Origin: Trinickia fusca
GTDB taxonomy: Bacteria; Pseudomonadota; Gammaproteobacteria; Burkholderiales; Burkholderiaceae
Length of the DNA: 64,000 bases
Direction: 5' to 3'
NCBI RefSeq assembly: GCF_003628145.1
Contig: NZ_RBZV01000001.1
Span: 1-64,000 of the forward strand
This document shows positions 1 to 9,956 of this stretch, in pieces; positions within the stretch are counted from its first letter, which is position 1, and each line of letters starts with the position of its first letter. Position numbers and translations under genes: made by a program. The notes beneath the pieces are model-generated. The model did not search any database, was not told the DNA's origin, and was given only the letters and a program-made list of their open reading frames with translations.

Positions 1-87
1 ACAAGTGTGTTTCTACACGCTCAGGATTGAGTCCGCATTCGTGCCGCAATCACTACCTCATTACACACAATACTTCTTCCCAGATTG

Positions 88-113
88 GCTGGTCGCTCAA
101 CACAGCGACCAGC
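88..113 (+). other. Hairpin in the 23S-5S rRNA spacer
   Basis: Two perfect 10-base arms (GCTGGTCGCT at 88-97 and its complement at 104-113) flank a 6-base loop, just before the 5S rRNA. The first 120 bases look like the internal spacer downstream of a 23S rRNA gene lying off the left edge. A stem here is probably part of the precursor processing structure. The structure is seen; the role is inferred. Confidence 0.45.
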
Positions 114-122
114 AACAAGTCA

Positions 123-238
123 TGCCTGATGACCATAGCGAGTTGGTACCACCCCTTCCCATCCCGAACAGGACCGTGAAACGACTCCACGCCGATGATA
201 GTGCGGATTCCCGTGTGAAAGTAGGTAATCGTCAGGCT
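123..238 (+). rRNA. rrf: 5S ribosomal RNA
   Basis: The segment has the standard length of about 116 bases. Its ends pair (TGCCTGA at the 5' end with TCAGGC at the 3' end), and it carries the conserved internal box CCCATCCCGAACAGGACCGT and the loop E/helix IV region GTGCGGATTCCCGTGTGAAAGTAGG. It is the last gene of an rRNA operon read left to right; the 23S gene is outside the window. Ends are good to a base or two. Confidence 0.95.
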
Positions 239-247
239 CCCCAATCG

Positions 248-292
248 ACAAACCCCCGGTGCGCTTACTCAAGCCCCGGGGGTTTGTGCTTT
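248..292 (+). terminator. rRNA operon terminator
   Basis: Perfect 12-base arms (248-259 and 276-287, core AACCCCCGG/CCGGGGGTT) are followed by TGCTTTTA. It lies 10 bases after the 5S gene and fits an intrinsic terminator of the rRNA operon. Confidence 0.85.
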
Positions 293-547
293 TACGGCCC
301 CAAAAAACTCGATCCCACCGCTAAAGCTACCCGTGCTACTCGCTCGAGTAGCGCGACGCGCTCAGCTCTCGCTCGAGTGTTTCCCCGCAAGCAGATTCAT
401 TTCATCTCGTTCTTGAACGTCGCCTGAGCGAGGCGCGTATCATCGATGTTTCAGGCCGTTAGCCCTGGCTGTCATCATGGTGTCCGGGGTCGGTCGATTT
501 GGCTTGATGGCACCTCGATGCCCGCATGCCATCGGTCCCCTGCAGCG
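293..547 (+). other. Intergenic region between rRNA terminator and radical SAM gene
   Basis: No convincing gene, RNA or promoter is seen here. An in-frame ATG at 446 would extend the next gene leftwards, but the extra 34 residues look like translated spacer. CTCGAGT occurs twice (around 341 and 373) without forming a clear stem. Confidence 0.4.
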
Positions 548-1657
548 ATGAACGATTCCGACGCCGAATTTCCTGTTGCTCCGCCGACGCCCTTGAAAGG
601 GCGCGGTGCGGTCACGAACCTTCAAGGGCGCTACGAACTCGATCAGCGCGAAGCGTTCGACGACGGCTGGGCGGAGGAAGAAGGGGAGTCGCCACGGCTG
701 CGTACGCAAGTTTTTGAAGAGCGCGCGAAAAGTATCCTCACGCGCAACAGCTCACCGGATATTCCGTTCGGCGTGTCATTGAACCCGTATCGTGGGTGCG
801 AGCACGGCTGCATCTACTGTTTCGCACGACCGACGCACAGCTATTTGGGACTTTCTCCCGGCCTGGACTTCGAAAGCCACCTTTATGCGAAAGTCAACGC
901 GCCCGAATTGCTGCGGCGCGAACTCGCCAAGAAAAGCTATGTCCCCGAGCCGATCGCGCTAGGCGTCAATACCGACGCCTATCAGCCCATCGAGCGCGAG
1001 CTGCGGCTCACCCGACGCATCATCGAAGTGCTGTACGAGCATGGACATCCCTTTGCCGCGATCACGAAATCGTCGCTGATCGAACGCGACATTGATCTGT
1101 TGGCACCTCTGGCAGCGCGCTCGCTGGTCATGGCCGCCATTACCATTACGACGCTCGATGCTGAGATCGCGCGTACGTTAGAGCCGCGCGCAGCAACGCC
1201 ATCGCGCAGATTGCGCACGATTCGCGCCTTGAGCGAAGCCGGCATTCCCGTCGGCGTCAGCATCGCGCCCGTGATCCCGTTCGTTACCGAGCCCGATCTC
1301 GAACGGGTGCTCGAGGCATGTGCCGAGGCCGGCGCCACGAGCGCGAGTTACATTGTGCTGCGCTTGCCTTGGGAAGTCGCGCCGCTGTTCAAGGATTGGT
1401 TGGCCGCGCACTTTCCCGATCGGGCCGAACGCGTGATGGCGCGTGTCCGGGATATGCGCGGGGGCAAGGATTACGACGCCTCGTTTGCGCATCGCATGAA
1501 AGGCGAGGGCGTGTGGGCCGATCTGATCAAGCAACGTTTCCGCAAGGCGGTCAAGCGGCTCGGGCTGAACGAGCGTCAGAACGGCATCCTCGACATGTCG
1601 CAGTTCAAGAGCCCGTCTCCGCACGACAAGCCGAGTCCACAGCTCAGCTTGTTTTGA
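548..1657 (+). CDS. PA0069-family radical SAM protein
   Basis: The protein is about 369 residues from the ATG at 548. It contains the radical SAM cluster motif CxxxCxxC (C84, C88, C91, in GCEHGCIYC) followed by an aromatic/basic stretch typical of the SplB-like PA0069 family, which is common in Burkholderiales and of unknown substrate. It should bind a 4Fe-4S cluster and cleave S-adenosylmethionine. I prefer 548 over the ATG at 446 because similarity to the family begins near PLKGRGA, and the 446 extension is rich in residues unlike the rest. It is transcribed alone, after the rRNA operon. Confidence 0.85.
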   Translation: MNDSDAEFPVAPPTPLKGRGAVTNLQGRYELDQREAFDDGWAEEEGESPRLRTQVFEERAKSILTRNSSPDIPFGVSLNPYRGCEHGCIYCFARPTHSYLGLSPGLDFESHLYAKVNAPELLRRELAKKSYVPEPIALGVNTDAYQPIERELRLTRRIIEVLYEHGHPFAAITKSSLIERDIDLLAPLAARSLVMAAITITTLDAEIARTLEPRAATPSRRLRTIRALSEAGIPVGVSIAPVIPFVTEPDLERVLEACAEAGATSASYIVLRLPWEVAPLFKDWLAAHFPDRAERVMARVRDMRGGKDYDASFAHRMKGEGVWADLIKQRFRKAVKRLGLNERQNGILDMSQFKSPSPHDKPSPQLSLF

Positions 1658-1672
1658 CGCGCTAATGCCGTT

Positions 1673-2140
1673 CTATTGCGAAAGTGTTTTGGCGGCGTCG
1701 ACTTGTGATTCGAAGTAGGTTTGGAAGGTCAGCGCGAGCCCGCTCATCAACAAGAAAGCACCGATCAACAGCGAGAAAATCACGATGAACACGACCGTCC
1801 AGCCAGATTGACTTTGCTCGTCCGTCTGCGCATTGAATTGTGCATCCCACTTCTCATCGGGACGCAGCCCGTAGACGATCGCAGCGAGAAAGGCCGCTAA
1901 CACCGAAACGGCACCAGGAAAGGCCAGCATCCAGCCCAGCATCGACGTGCGGTCGCTCGAGATCAGCAGCAATACACCCGGAATGCCCAGGGCGGTTGCC
2001 ACGATGTGGGCCCAGCCGAAAATATCGCGCCAGCCGTACAGATAAAAGCGATGTGCCCCAATGCTGCCGAGCAGAAAGGACAGAGCAGCAGTGAGCGTTT
2101 TCGAGCGGAAGCGGGGACGGCTTGAAGGGCGGTCGGACAT
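1673..2140 (-). CDS. TM2-domain membrane protein
   Basis: A 155-residue protein with a TM2-like N-terminal segment ([14 protein letters not shown], residues about 23-36), in which a Gly-rich helix precedes a conserved aromatic/basic turn. Two more hydrophobic segments follow (about 42-60 and 68-90), and a C-terminal helix lies near 112-138. TM2 proteins are small inner-membrane proteins without a settled role. It converges on the radical SAM gene, and its start faces the rpsP promoter region. Confidence 0.8.
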   Translation of the reverse strand: MSDRPSSRPRFRSKTLTAALSFLLGSIGAHRFYLYGWRDIFGWAHIVATALGIPGVLLLISSDRTSMLGWMLAFPGAVSVLAAFLAAIVYGLRPDEKWDAQFNAQTDEQSQSGWTVVFIVIFSLLIGAFLLMSGLALTFQTYFESQVDAAKTLSQ

Positions 2141-2278
2141 AAGGTGTCAGTCGGGGCGAGGAATCGTCGGGGCGCTCCGTGCGGCGGGCTCGCGGCACGG
2201 AGCGCGCATTTTACGCCGCTCGCGCGCCGGCAGGCAGGTTCGCGTGGTGCGTCTTTTCGCAGCGGTTGGGGTAAGTGT

Positions 2279-2307
2279 TTGTTATGGTTTCGATTTCCCG
2301 CTATAAT
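2279..2307 (+). promoter_or_regulatory. sigma-70 type promoter for the rpsP operon
   Basis: A perfect TATAAT (-10) at 2302-2307 is preceded at the optimal 17-base spacing by TTGTTA (-35) at 2279-2284. It lies 46 bases upstream of the rpsP ATG, giving a leader of about 40 bases. Confidence 0.75.
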
Positions 2308-2353
2308 CGAACGTTTCAGTGGTTCCGAACCCCCGGTTTTCAAGGATTACAGT

Positions 2354-2608
2354 ATGGTCATCATCCGCTTGGCACGTGGCGGCTCGAAGAAGCGCCCGTT
2401 CTACAACATCGTCGCAACCGATTCGCGTAACCGTCGCGACGGTCGCTTCATCGAGCGCGTCGGCTTCTACAACCCGGTCGCGACGAAGGGCGAATCGCTG
2501 CGCATCGCGCAAGACCGCCTCACGTACTGGCAAGGCGTTGGCGCACAACTGTCGCCGACCGTCGAGCGTCTCGTGAAGCAAGCGCAAAAGGCGCAACCGG
2601 TTGCTTAA
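2354..2608 (+). CDS. rpsP: 30S ribosomal protein S16
   Basis: At 84 residues the protein is the normal S16 length and begins [20 protein letters not shown], the family signature. S16 is an assembly protein of the 30S 5' domain. The start at 2354 follows an AAGGA element 9 bases upstream. The ORF is open further left, but only this ATG gives the family N-terminus. It is the first gene of the conserved rpsP-rimM-trmD-rplS operon, driven by the promoter at 2279-2307. Confidence 0.98.
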   Translation: MVIIRLARGGSKKRPFYNIVATDSRNRRDGRFIERVGFYNPVATKGESLRIAQDRLTYWQGVGAQLSPTVERLVKQAQKAQPVA

Positions 2609-2667
2609 TCGTTGTCCCCGCGGCCTGTCGCTTCGGCATGCCGCGAACGTCGTTTCGGAGTCCGTCG

Positions 2668-3357
2668 ATGTCCGCTCGTGATTCGGGTGGCGCCGGGCGC
2701 AGCAAAGGTGCTGCCCGCGCGCAAGCATCGTTCGGCGCATTCGTCCGTAAGCCGGCTCCCAAAGCTGCAGCTGCGACCGAGTCAGGAAGCGAGTTGCGCA
2801 CCGAAACGGCGGATTCCTGGCCCGACGATGCCGTCGAGGTGGGTGCCGTCGTCGACGCCTATGGCCTGAAAGGCTGGGTGAAGGTGGCTGCGCACGCGAG
2901 CTCTGGGCAGGGCGGGGATGCGCTCACGAGTGCGAAACGCTGGTGGCTCGCCAAAGGGCCCGAGCGTAAATCGACGCCGGTGCTGCAGGCAAAGGTGCAC
3001 AGCGACAGCATCGTCGCTCATCTGGGTGGTTCGGATGATCGAGACGGTGCCCTGGCGCTGCGCGGCTATCGCGTGCACGTTCGCCGTGGCGACTTTCCGG
3101 CGTTGAGCGCAGACGAGTTTTATTGGGTTGATCTGCTCGGCCTCGATGTCGTCAACGAGGCAGGTGTGGCGCTGGGGCGTGTCGTCGATCTGATCGACAA
3201 CGGCGCCCATTCGGTGCTGCGTATCGAGTATCCGTCGATTGGCAAGGACGGGCAGCCCACGAGCGGCGAACGGTTGATTCCGTTCGTCGGCGTGTATGTG
3301 AAAACGGTCGACCAGGCGGGCAAACGCATCGTCGTCGATTGGGAAGCCGATTACTGA
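2668..3357 (+). CDS. rimM: Ribosome maturation factor RimM
   Basis: A 229-residue protein. The N-terminal RimM domain starts at about residue 47 ([18 protein letters not shown]) and a C-terminal PRC-barrel follows ([13 protein letters not shown] through IPFVGVYV). RimM binds S19 and is needed for 30S head assembly. An N-terminal, Ala/Ser/Arg-rich extension of about 45 residues precedes the fold, as in other Burkholderia RimM proteins. I chose ATG 2668 (MSARDSG) over ATG 2638 by resemblance to those proteins. It lies 59 bases after rpsP and 2 bases before trmD. Confidence 0.95.
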   Translation: MSARDSGGAGRSKGAARAQASFGAFVRKPAPKAAAATESGSELRTETADSWPDDAVEVGAVVDAYGLKGWVKVAAHASSGQGGDALTSAKRWWLAKGPERKSTPVLQAKVHSDSIVAHLGGSDDRDGALALRGYRVHVRRGDFPALSADEFYWVDLLGLDVVNEAGVALGRVVDLIDNGAHSVLRIEYPSIGKDGQPTSGERLIPFVGVYVKTVDQAGKRIVVDWEADY

Positions 3358-3359
3358 GC

Positions 3360-4151
3360 ATGGTCGAGACCACGGGCAGCGCGATGCAGTTCGATATCGT
3401 CACGCTATTTCCGGAGATGTTCCGGGCGCTGACCGATTGGGGCATCACGAGCCGCGCGGTCAAGCAGGAGCGCTTCGCACTGCGCACGTGGAATCCGCGC
3501 GATTTCACGACGGACAACTACCGTACGGTCGACGATCGTCCGTATGGCGGTGGGCCCGGCATGGTGATGCTCGCCAAGCCGCTCGAAGCCGCGATTCAAG
3601 CGGCGAAAGCTGCGCAGGCCGAGCGGGGTGTCACAGGCGCGCGCGTAGTGATGATGTCGCCGCAAGGCGCAAGGCTCGATCATGAGCGCGTCATGCGGTT
3701 TGCGCATGAGCCTGGTCTCATCCTGCTTTGCGGACGTTATGAGGCGATCGATCAACGGCTCGTCGAACGCTGCGTCGATGAGGAAGTGAGCCTCGGCGAC
3801 TTCGTGCTGTCCGGTGGTGAACTGCCGGCGATGGCGCTGATGGATGCTGTGGTTCGGCACTTGCCTGGCGTGCTCAACGATGCGCAGTCGGCGGTGCAGG
3901 ACAGTTTCGTCGACGGGTTGCTGGATTGCCCGCACTACACGCGCCCCGAGGAATACGAGGGCATGCGCGTGCCCGATGTGCTGCTCGGCGGCCATCACGC
4001 GGAAATCGAGCAGTGGCGTCGTCGCGAAGCGCTGAGAAATACTGCTGCGAAGCGGCCCGATCTGATCGAGCGCGCGAAGCGCAACAAGATGTTGAGCCGT
4101 GCCGACGAGGCATGGCTCGCAAGTCTTGCCAAGGCGCCGCCGAAGACTTGA
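3360..4151 (+). CDS. trmD: tRNA (guanine-N1)-methyltransferase TrmD
   Basis: TrmD methylates G37 of tRNAs that read CNN codons, which prevents +1 frameshifting. The sequence carries the SPOUT knot region ([33 protein letters not shown]) and the substrate loop [17 protein letters not shown]. Length is 263 residues from ATG 3360. The family core begins [13 protein letters not shown] at 3384, so the true start is either of these. ATG 3360 is 2 bases after the rimM stop, suggesting translational coupling. Confidence 0.97.
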   Translation: MVETTGSAMQFDIVTLFPEMFRALTDWGITSRAVKQERFALRTWNPRDFTTDNYRTVDDRPYGGGPGMVMLAKPLEAAIQAAKAAQAERGVTGARVVMMSPQGARLDHERVMRFAHEPGLILLCGRYEAIDQRLVERCVDEEVSLGDFVLSGGELPAMALMDAVVRHLPGVLNDAQSAVQDSFVDGLLDCPHYTRPEEYEGMRVPDVLLGGHHAEIEQWRRREALRNTAAKRPDLIERAKRNKMLSRADEAWLASLAKAPPKT

Positions 4152-4303
4152 GTCTTCGGCGACGTATCGGCAGGGCATAGGCGGCACCGTGCATGCGTGC
4201 ACGGCGCCAGTTGTGAACCCATCCTCTATCGGGACCGTGTCGAGCATCGCCATGCGAGCGAAGACCGGTGCAAACGCCGACAAGATGGTTCTAGGAGTCA
4301 GTC

Positions 4304-4684
4304 ATGAATCTGATTGCAAAACTCGAGCAGGAAGAAATCGAGCGCGTGCTCGCCGATAAGAAAATCCCCGAATTCGCTCCTGGCGATACGGTGATCGTGA
4401 ACGTGAACGTGGTGGAAGGTACCCGCAAGCGCGTTCAGGCGTACGAAGGCGTCGTGATCGCGAAGCGTAACCGCGGTCTGAACTCGTCGTTCATCGTTCG
4501 CAAGATCTCGTCGGGCGAAGGCGTCGAGCGTACGTTCCAAACCTACTCGCCGCTGCTGGCAAGCATCGTCGTCAAGCGTCGCGGTGACGTTCGTCGCGCG
4601 AAGCTGTACTACCTGCGCGAGCGTTCGGGCAAGTCGGCACGTATCAAGGAAAAGCTGGTCTCGAAGGACCGCGCTGCTTCCTGA
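4304..4684 (+). CDS. rplS: 50S ribosomal protein L19
   Basis: At 126 residues the protein has the L19 core ([56 protein letters not shown]). L19 sits at the 30S-50S interface. A strong AGGAG lies about 9 bases before the ATG. It is last in the rpsP operon after a 152-base gap from trmD, so it may also have its own promoter; I could not pick one by eye. Confidence 0.98.
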   Translation: MNLIAKLEQEEIERVLADKKIPEFAPGDTVIVNVNVVEGTRKRVQAYEGVVIAKRNRGLNSSFIVRKISSGEGVERTFQTYSPLLASIVVKRRGDVRRAKLYYLRERSGKSARIKEKLVSKDRAAS

Positions 4685-4700
4685 GCGTAAGAGCTGTAAG

Positions 4701-4728
4701 AAAAAGCACCCGTCCCGGGTGCTTTTTT
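4701..4728 (+). terminator. Terminator of the rpsP-rimM-trmD-rplS operon
   Basis: GCACCCG (4706-4712) and CGGGTGC (4716-4722) form a 7-base stem with a 3-base loop, followed by six T. The leading A-run pairs with part of the T-run, so it could also work in the reverse direction. Confidence 0.9.
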
Positions 4729-4743
4729 GTTTGTCGGGCCACA

Positions 4744-5457
4744 ATGGCGGATGTCCGCCGATTGACGAGAGCCACATTGATTCGCCCCGTTTTTGAACCC
4801 GAGTCGCTGCCGGTGGAAGCCACCGGCGCTCACTTGCCCGCCGTCGCCGCCGAGAGGCTGACGGCCGAAGGGCTGCGTGCGCGCTTTGCGCAGCGGCTCG
4901 TCTGGGAGCCCGAGCCGGTCGAAAGGCCTTGGTTCGGGGGGCGTGATCCACGGGCGGCCGCCGTGCTCGTGCCGCTCGTCGTGCGCGAGCAGGGGCTCAC
5001 TGTGCTGCTCACGCAACGCGCCGATCATCTGAGTGATCATGCCGGGCAGGTCAGCTTCCCGGGCGGGCGTCGCGAGCCGAGCGATGCGAACGCCGTCGCG
5101 ACCGCACTGCGCGAGGCACGAGAAGAGGTGGCGCTGGCGTCGGAGTGCGTCGAAGTGCTTGGAGCATTACCCGATTACCTGACGGGCACCGGGTTCCGCG
5201 TCACGCCTGTCGTCGGTCTCGTGCACGAGCCGTTTTCGGTGCAAGCGGACACGCTCGAGGTGGCCGAGATCTTCGAGGTGCCGCTGGCGTTTCTGATGAA
5301 CCCGGCCAACCATGAGGTGCGGCGGCTAAGCTGGGAGGGCGGGGAGCGCCGCTTCTTCTCCATGCCTTATCCTCGCGCGGGCACCGGCGGCCATTACTTC
5401 ATCTGGGGCGCCACGGCAGCCATGCTGCGTAACTTCTATCGCTTTCTCAGAGCCTGA
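4744..5457 (+). CDS. CoA pyrophosphatase-type NUDIX hydrolase
   Basis: The NUDIX box is present (PGGRREPSDANAVATALREA followed by REEVAL), preceded by the UPF0035-type stretch LTVLLTQRADHLSDHAGQVSFPGG that marks NudL-like CoA diphosphatases. These cleave CoA to phosphopantetheine and adenosine 3',5'-bisphosphate using divalent metal ions. The start is uncertain. ATG 4744 lies only 16 bases after the terminator T-run and has no ribosome site. TTG 4777 has GAGAG 5 bases upstream and yields (M)IRPVFEPESLP, closer to relatives I recall. The product is 226-237 residues. Confidence 0.85.
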   Translation: MADVRRLTRATLIRPVFEPESLPVEATGAHLPAVAAERLTAEGLRARFAQRLVWEPEPVERPWFGGRDPRAAAVLVPLVVREQGLTVLLTQRADHLSDHAGQVSFPGGRREPSDANAVATALREAREEVALASECVEVLGALPDYLTGTGFRVTPVVGLVHEPFSVQADTLEVAEIFEVPLAFLMNPANHEVRRLSWEGGERRFFSMPYPRAGTGGHYFIWGATAAMLRNFYRFLRA

Positions 5458-5579
5458 ATGCGGCAGTCTCCCGGCAGTCTTTCATCACGCGCGCAATCGA
5501 ACACACGGCGTTCCTGCTCCGCGGCCGTGTGCTATCGTTACGCGACAATCGCATAACTCGAATTGCCACGGCGCTTCGC

Positions 5580-6524
5580 ATGACTTTTTTCTCCGTATTG
5601 CTGGCTCTCGTTATCGAACAGTTGCGCGCGCTCTCGCCGAACAATCCGGTCTTCGCGCTGCTGCAATATCACGCGGAGTGGGCCGCGCAAGGCTTCGACG
5701 CCGGCAAGCAAAAGCATGGCGTTCTAGCCTGGCTCGTCGTCGTGCTGCCGTGGACACTCGCCGTGGCGGCCGTCTATTACGTCCTCTATCACATCAGTTT
5801 CGTATTGGCGTTTCTGTGGAACGTCGTCATCGTTTATTTCACGCTCGGATTTCGGCAGTTCAGCCATTACTTCACCGATATCCACCTCGCACTCAATAAC
5901 GACGACGTGCCGCGGGCGCGAGAAATCCTCAGCGAATGGACCGGCATGGATACCGTCGATATGCCCGTTGGCGAGATCGTGCGTCATACGCTGATTCATG
6001 CCGTCGTCGCCTCGCACCGTCATGTATTCGGCGTGTTCTTCTGGTTCCTCGTGCCGATCGGGCCGGCCGGTGCCGTGCTGTACCGGATCTCCGAGTATCT
6101 GTCGCGCAGTTGGTCCGCGCCGGCAGAGGGCGAGCGTACCGTGGCGTTCGCGTCGTTCGCCCAGCGCGCATTCTTCGTCATCGACTGGCTGCCGGCCCGT
6201 CTGACGTCGCTGGGCTTTGCGATCGTCGGCAACTTCGAAGACGCCATCTATGCATGGCGCAACCACTCGCGTCAGTGGCTCGACGTCAACGATGGCGTGC
6301 TGTTGGCCGCGGGTAGCGGTGCGCTGGGGGCGCGCCTGGCCGGTCCCCTCGCGGAGCCGTCGAGTCTCGATGCGCTCGGTGCTGGCGACGGCGGCCCGCT
6401 GTCGGTCGGCGACGACTGCACGCCGCGCACGCTGCAATCGGCCGTCGGCCTGGTCTGGCGCGCCGTCATTCTGTGGATGATCCTGCTGCTGATGCTGACG
6501 ATCGCCGTGTGGGTCGGCCGATAA
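5580..6524 (+). CDS. CobD/CbiB-family membrane protein
   Basis: A 314-residue protein with four or five hydrophobic segments (about 5-15, 50-75, 80-100, 155-180 and a C-terminal helix at 295-312). Family hallmarks are the N-terminal LLALVIEQLRAL and FTLGFRQFSHYFTDIHLALNNDD. CbiB attaches aminopropanol to cobyric acid. This divergent, stand-alone form, common in Burkholderiales, is better described only by family, because no other cobalamin gene is nearby. AmpE is a related family. Start ATG 5580 (MTFFSVLLAL) fits family N-termini; upstream ATG 5529 would add 17 polar residues. Confidence 0.75.
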   Translation: MTFFSVLLALVIEQLRALSPNNPVFALLQYHAEWAAQGFDAGKQKHGVLAWLVVVLPWTLAVAAVYYVLYHISFVLAFLWNVVIVYFTLGFRQFSHYFTDIHLALNNDDVPRAREILSEWTGMDTVDMPVGEIVRHTLIHAVVASHRHVFGVFFWFLVPIGPAGAVLYRISEYLSRSWSAPAEGERTVAFASFAQRAFFVIDWLPARLTSLGFAIVGNFEDAIYAWRNHSRQWLDVNDGVLLAAGSGALGARLAGPLAEPSSLDALGAGDGGPLSVGDDCTPRTLQSAVGLVWRAVILWMILLLMLTIAVWVGR

Positions 6525-6575
6525 GGCCAGGGCGGGCGTGAACGGGCGGGCGGGAGGCTTTGCCTGGCGCCGGCC

Positions 6576-6899
6576 TCAGCCTGTACCCAGATCGCGTGTG
6601 GCGCCGCACTGCCAGCACTCGGTGAACTGCGCTTCTAGCCATTCGCCGCAGTGAGCACAGCGCCACGGCGTCGCACCGGGCTCCGGCCCGTGTGTGGCAG
6701 CTTCGATGATTTTTCTCGCCAGGCGCTCGTCGCGTTCGTCGACGAGCCACAACTCCGGCGCGCATTGCTCAGCCGGTATTTCACCGAGCGCGCCGGTCAG
6801 ATAGCGATTGTGCAGCTCGCAGGCGATGCCGGCGACGTTGAGCAGATTGACCCAGTGCTGGCCAATGACGGGGTTCGGAGCGTGCATCAACTTCAGCAT
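6576..6899 (-). CDS. DUF2007 protein with C-terminal zinc ribbon
   Basis: A 107-residue protein. The N-terminal DUF2007 fold (MLKLMHAPNPVIGQHWVNLLNVAGIACELHN) resembles PII-like putative signal-transducing proteins. A C-terminal zinc ribbon has two Cys pairs (CAHCGEW and CWQCG). No partner or ligand is known to me. ATG 6899 is chosen because the upstream ORF extension is basic spacer. It is downstream of rsgA on the same strand (31-base gap), so probably co-transcribed. Confidence 0.8.
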   Translation of the reverse strand: MLKLMHAPNPVIGQHWVNLLNVAGIACELHNRYLTGALGEIPAEQCAPELWLVDERDERLARKIIEAATHGPEPGATPWRCAHCGEWLEAQFTECWQCGATRDLGTG

Positions 6900-6930
6900 G
6901 ACTGTGCCTCTCAATGCCGTCCAATGCCTC

Positions 6931-7881
6931 TTAGCGCACGATCTGGCTCGCTTCGTGCAAGAGCTGCGCATAGAGCGCATGCCGTTCGCGTGCGATATCT
7001 CCCGCGGTCACCGCTTCGAGAATCGCGCAGCCAGGCTCGTGCAGATGATGGCAGTTGTAGAACCTGCAATGCGCGAGCAACGGGCGAAACTCCGGTAGTG
7101 CGCGCTCGAGCTGGCCTTCGGTCAGATGATAGAGGCCGAATTCCTGAAAGCCTGGCGAATCGATCAGCGCGCCACCGGCCGCGAGTGGGTAGAGCCGCGT
7201 GAACGTCGTCGTGTGGCGGCCGCTGTTCAAGGCGGTCGAAATCTCGCGCGTGGCGGCGTCGGCATCGGGGACGAGCAAATTGACGAGCGTCGACTTCCCC
7301 ATGCCCGACTGGCCCAGCAGCAGCGTCGCGTGTCCGTGCAGATGGTCGACGAGCGCTTCACGGGCGTGATCGGGGCGTGCCTTGATCGACAGCTCTAGCA
7401 CCTCGTAACCGAGCGAGGCGTACGGCGCAAGCCGGGCACGCGCAGCGGGCAGGGCAGCTTCGACGTCGGTCTTGTTCAGCACGATCAACGGTTTGAGCGC
7501 ATTGGCTTCCGCGGCCACCAGCGCGCGGCCGAGCAGGTCCTCGCTGAAGTACGGTTCGGTTGCCAGCACGATCAGCAACTGGTCGAGATTGGCCGCGAAC
7601 AGCTTGGACTTGTACTGATCGGAGCGGTACAGGAGATTGCGCCGCTCGCCGATTTCGACGATCACGCCCTGATCGGCCGACGTCGGCTCATAAATGACGC
7701 GATCGCCGACCGCCACGTCGCTTTTCTTGCCGCGCGGAAAGCACTGCACGAGCGTATGTGCGCTGCCTTCCGGCGAGACGATGTAGTGGCGGCCGTGTGC
7801 CGCGATGACGAGCCCTTGCACGCGCTCGGCGCTGGACGGGCGTCGCGTCGTGGGGGTGGCTTTGGTGGGGCGGGTGCTCAT
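6931..7881 (-). CDS. rsgA: Ribosome small subunit-dependent GTPase A
   Basis: A circularly permuted GTPase of 316 residues. The order is an OB fold (about 20-85), the G4 motif NKTD (136-139), the P-loop GQSGMGKST (190-198), the G3 motif DSPGF and a C-terminal zinc site ([14 protein letters not shown]). RsgA checks late 30S maturation and releases RbfA. Its ATG overlaps the stop of the upstream M48 protease gene (ATGA), indicating coupled translation. Confidence 0.97.
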   Translation of the reverse strand: MSTRPTKATPTTRRPSSAERVQGLVIAAHGRHYIVSPEGSAHTLVQCFPRGKKSDVAVGDRVIYEPTSADQGVIVEIGERRNLLYRSDQYKSKLFAANLDQLLIVLATEPYFSEDLLGRALVAAEANALKPLIVLNKTDVEAALPAARARLAPYASLGYEVLELSIKARPDHAREALVDHLHGHATLLLGQSGMGKSTLVNLLVPDADAATREISTALNSGRHTTTFTRLYPLAAGGALIDSPGFQEFGLYHLTEGQLERALPEFRPLLAHCRFYNCHHLHEPGCAILEAVTAGDIARERHALYAQLLHEASQIVR

Positions 7882-9137
7882 GCGTGGCGTAACAGGCGAT
7901 CGATCCGTTGCGAGGCAGGCGGATGCGAGTAGTAGAAGGCGGTGTAGATCGGATCGGGCGTCAGCGTCGCTGCGTTGTCTTCATACAGTTTCACGAGCGC
8001 ATTGACTAGCGCCTTTGCGTCGGTTTGGCTTGCGGCGAACGCGTCGGCTTCGAACTCATGCTTGCGCGAGCTCAGGCTGCCGAGCGGGGTCACGAAGAAC
8101 AGGAACACCGGCAGGGCGAGGAAGAACAGCACGAGCGCCAGGCCGTCGTTGCTGCCGGCCATGGACGGACGCACGCCGAGCCCTTCATAGAACCAGGTGC
8201 GTTGCGTCAGCCAGCCCAGCAACGCGAGCAGCGCGAGGCTGAGCGCGAACGTGATCAGCATGCGCTTGATGACGTGGCGGCGCTTGAAGTGGCCGAGCTC
8301 GTGCGCGAGCACGGCCTCGATCTCGTTGCCCGACAGGCGTGCGAGCAGGGTATCGAAGAACACGATGCGCTTGGCCGCGCCAAAGCCCGTGAAGTAGGCG
8401 TTGCCGTGTGCCGAGCGGCGGCTGCCGTCCATGACGAAGAGGCCTTTGGCGGCGAAGCCGCAGCGTCGCATCAGCGCTTCGATGCGGGTTTTAAGCGCCT
8501 CGTCGGTCAACGGCTCGAACTTGTTGAAGAGCGGGGCGATCAAGGTCGGATACAGCACCAGCACAAGCAACTGGAAGCCGACCACGACGACCCACGCCCA
8601 CAGCCACCACAGGCTGCCGGCCTGGTTCATGAGCCACAGCACGACGAACAGCAGCGGCAGGCCGAAGGCCGCGCCAAGGGCCGTGCCCTTGAGCAGATCG
8701 GCGAAGAAGATGCCTTTGGTCATGCGATTGAAGCCGAAGCGCTCTTCGACGACGAATTGCCGGTAATAGTCGAACGGCAGGTCGATCGCGCTCGTGACGG
8801 CGACGACGGCCGCAACCAAGCCGATCTGGCCCACGTAGCCGTGGCCGAGCCAGCGCGAGACGGCGAGTTCGAGCGCCTGCACGCCGCCCAGCAGCGTCAG
8901 GCCCACGAGCACGGCGGCGCCGACGACGACTTCGAGCATCGCAAGCCGCGTGCGCTCGATCGTGTAGTCAGCCGCACGTTGATGCGCGGCCAGTGCGATC
9001 GTGTCCGCGAATTGGGGCGGCACTGCGCCCCGATGCGCTTGCACGAAGCGGATCTGGCGCGAAGCAAGCCAGAGCTTGGTGCCGACCATGGCGAGCACCA
9101 TCGCGGCGAACAAGGCGGTGAAGTAAAGAGAGGGCAT
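7878..9137 (-). CDS. M48-family membrane metalloprotease (Ste24/CAAX protease-like)
   Basis: A 419-residue integral membrane protein with about seven hydrophobic segments. It has the zinc motif HExxH (H279, E280, H283, [12 protein letters not shown]) and a third zinc ligand in the downstream helix (HEFEADAFA). The arrangement and [16 protein letters not shown] are typical of Ste24-type peptidases. Bacterial members act in membrane protein quality control; the substrate here is unknown. It is upstream of and overlaps rsgA by 4 bases. Its promoter must lie in the 158-base gap shared with orn. Confidence 0.92.
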   Translation of the reverse strand: MPSLYFTALFAAMVLAMVGTKLWLASRQIRFVQAHRGAVPPQFADTIALAAHQRAADYTIERTRLAMLEVVVGAAVLVGLTLLGGVQALELAVSRWLGHGYVGQIGLVAAVVAVTSAIDLPFDYYRQFVVEERFGFNRMTKGIFFADLLKGTALGAAFGLPLLFVVLWLMNQAGSLWWLWAWVVVVGFQLLVLVLYPTLIAPLFNKFEPLTDEALKTRIEALMRRCGFAAKGLFVMDGSRRSAHGNAYFTGFGAAKRIVFFDTLLARLSGNEIEAVLAHELGHFKRRHVIKRMLITFALSLALLALLGWLTQRTWFYEGLGVRPSMAGSNDGLALVLFFLALPVFLFFVTPLGSLSSRKHEFEADAFAASQTDAKALVNALVKLYEDNAATLTPDPIYTAFYYSHPPASQRIDRLLRHA

Positions 9138-9295
9138 CGCGGAAGTCCGGGGTATCTATGCGACAATTATAAAGTTTCGCCGCACCAGCAGATGCATGGT
9201 GTGGCGCACGCAGGCCGTCTTTCGTTGACGGCCGTTCTTCAGGCGATGCTGCATTGCCGTGCACGCCAACCGTTTTGCTTCGGAATCTATTGTTC

Positions 9296-9904
9296 ATGAC
9301 TGACATTCTCGAACCCGTCGGCGAGACGACGCTCGCGCGCACCGAGATGAATCTCATCTGGCTCGACATGGAAATGACGGGGCTCGAGCCCGATACGGAC
9401 CGCATCCTCGAAGTGGCTGTGGTCGTCACGAATTCGACGCTCGACAAAATGGTGGAGGGCCCCGTGCTCGCCATTCACCAGAGCGACGAGACGCTCGACA
9501 AGATGGACGAGTGGAACAAGAACACGCACGGCCGCTCGGGGCTCATCGAGCGCGTGCGCGCGTCGACCGTCACCGAAGCCGAGGCGACCGAGATCATTCG
9601 CACGTTCCTCGGCGAGTACGTGCCGCCCGGCAAGTCGCCGATGTGCGGTAACTCGATCTGTCAGGACCGCCGTTTCATGGCGCGCTGGATGCCCGAACTC
9701 GAGCGCTTTTTCCACTATCGCAATCTCGATGTGAGCACGCTCAAGGAGCTGTGCCGCCGCTGGCAGCCCGCGATCTACAAGGGCTTTCAAAAGCGCGCGA
9801 TGCATACGGCGCTCGCTGATATCCACGAGTCGATCGACGAGCTCAAGTACTACCGCCAGCATTTTCTCGTCGCCGCGCCTGCCGTGCCCGTCGAGGGGAA
9901 CTGA
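9296..9904 (+). CDS. orn: Oligoribonuclease
   Basis: A 202-residue DEDDh exonuclease: [18 protein letters not shown] carries the first Asp and Glu, [12 protein letters not shown] the second Asp, and [14 protein letters not shown] the His and last Asp. Orn degrades di- to pentaribonucleotides, including pGpG from c-di-GMP breakdown. That is relevant in a genome with a predicted c-di-GMP-type biofilm activator. ATG 9296 is chosen over 9254 by family N-terminus. It is divergent from the M48 gene. Confidence 0.96.
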   Translation: MTDILEPVGETTLARTEMNLIWLDMEMTGLEPDTDRILEVAVVVTNSTLDKMVEGPVLAIHQSDETLDKMDEWNKNTHGRSGLIERVRASTVTEAEATEIIRTFLGEYVPPGKSPMCGNSICQDRRFMARWMPELERFFHYRNLDVSTLKELCRRWQPAIYKGFQKRAMHTALADIHESIDELKYYRQHFLVAAPAVPVEGN

Positions 9905-9956
9905 GTCACTTTGCCGCCGGACGCGCCGCTGCGCGGTGCGTTGCCTGACCTTACCC

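Noticed and set aside
5580-6524. Evidence for a cobalamin operon
   Set aside because: Only one CobD/CbiB-family gene is present, with no neighbouring cob genes and no cobalamin riboswitch seen upstream.
8025-9299. 424-codon plus-strand frame opposite the M48 protease gene
   Set aside because: The minus-strand frame has the full M48 zinc site and membrane segments. The plus frame is Gln/Glu/His-rich without motifs.
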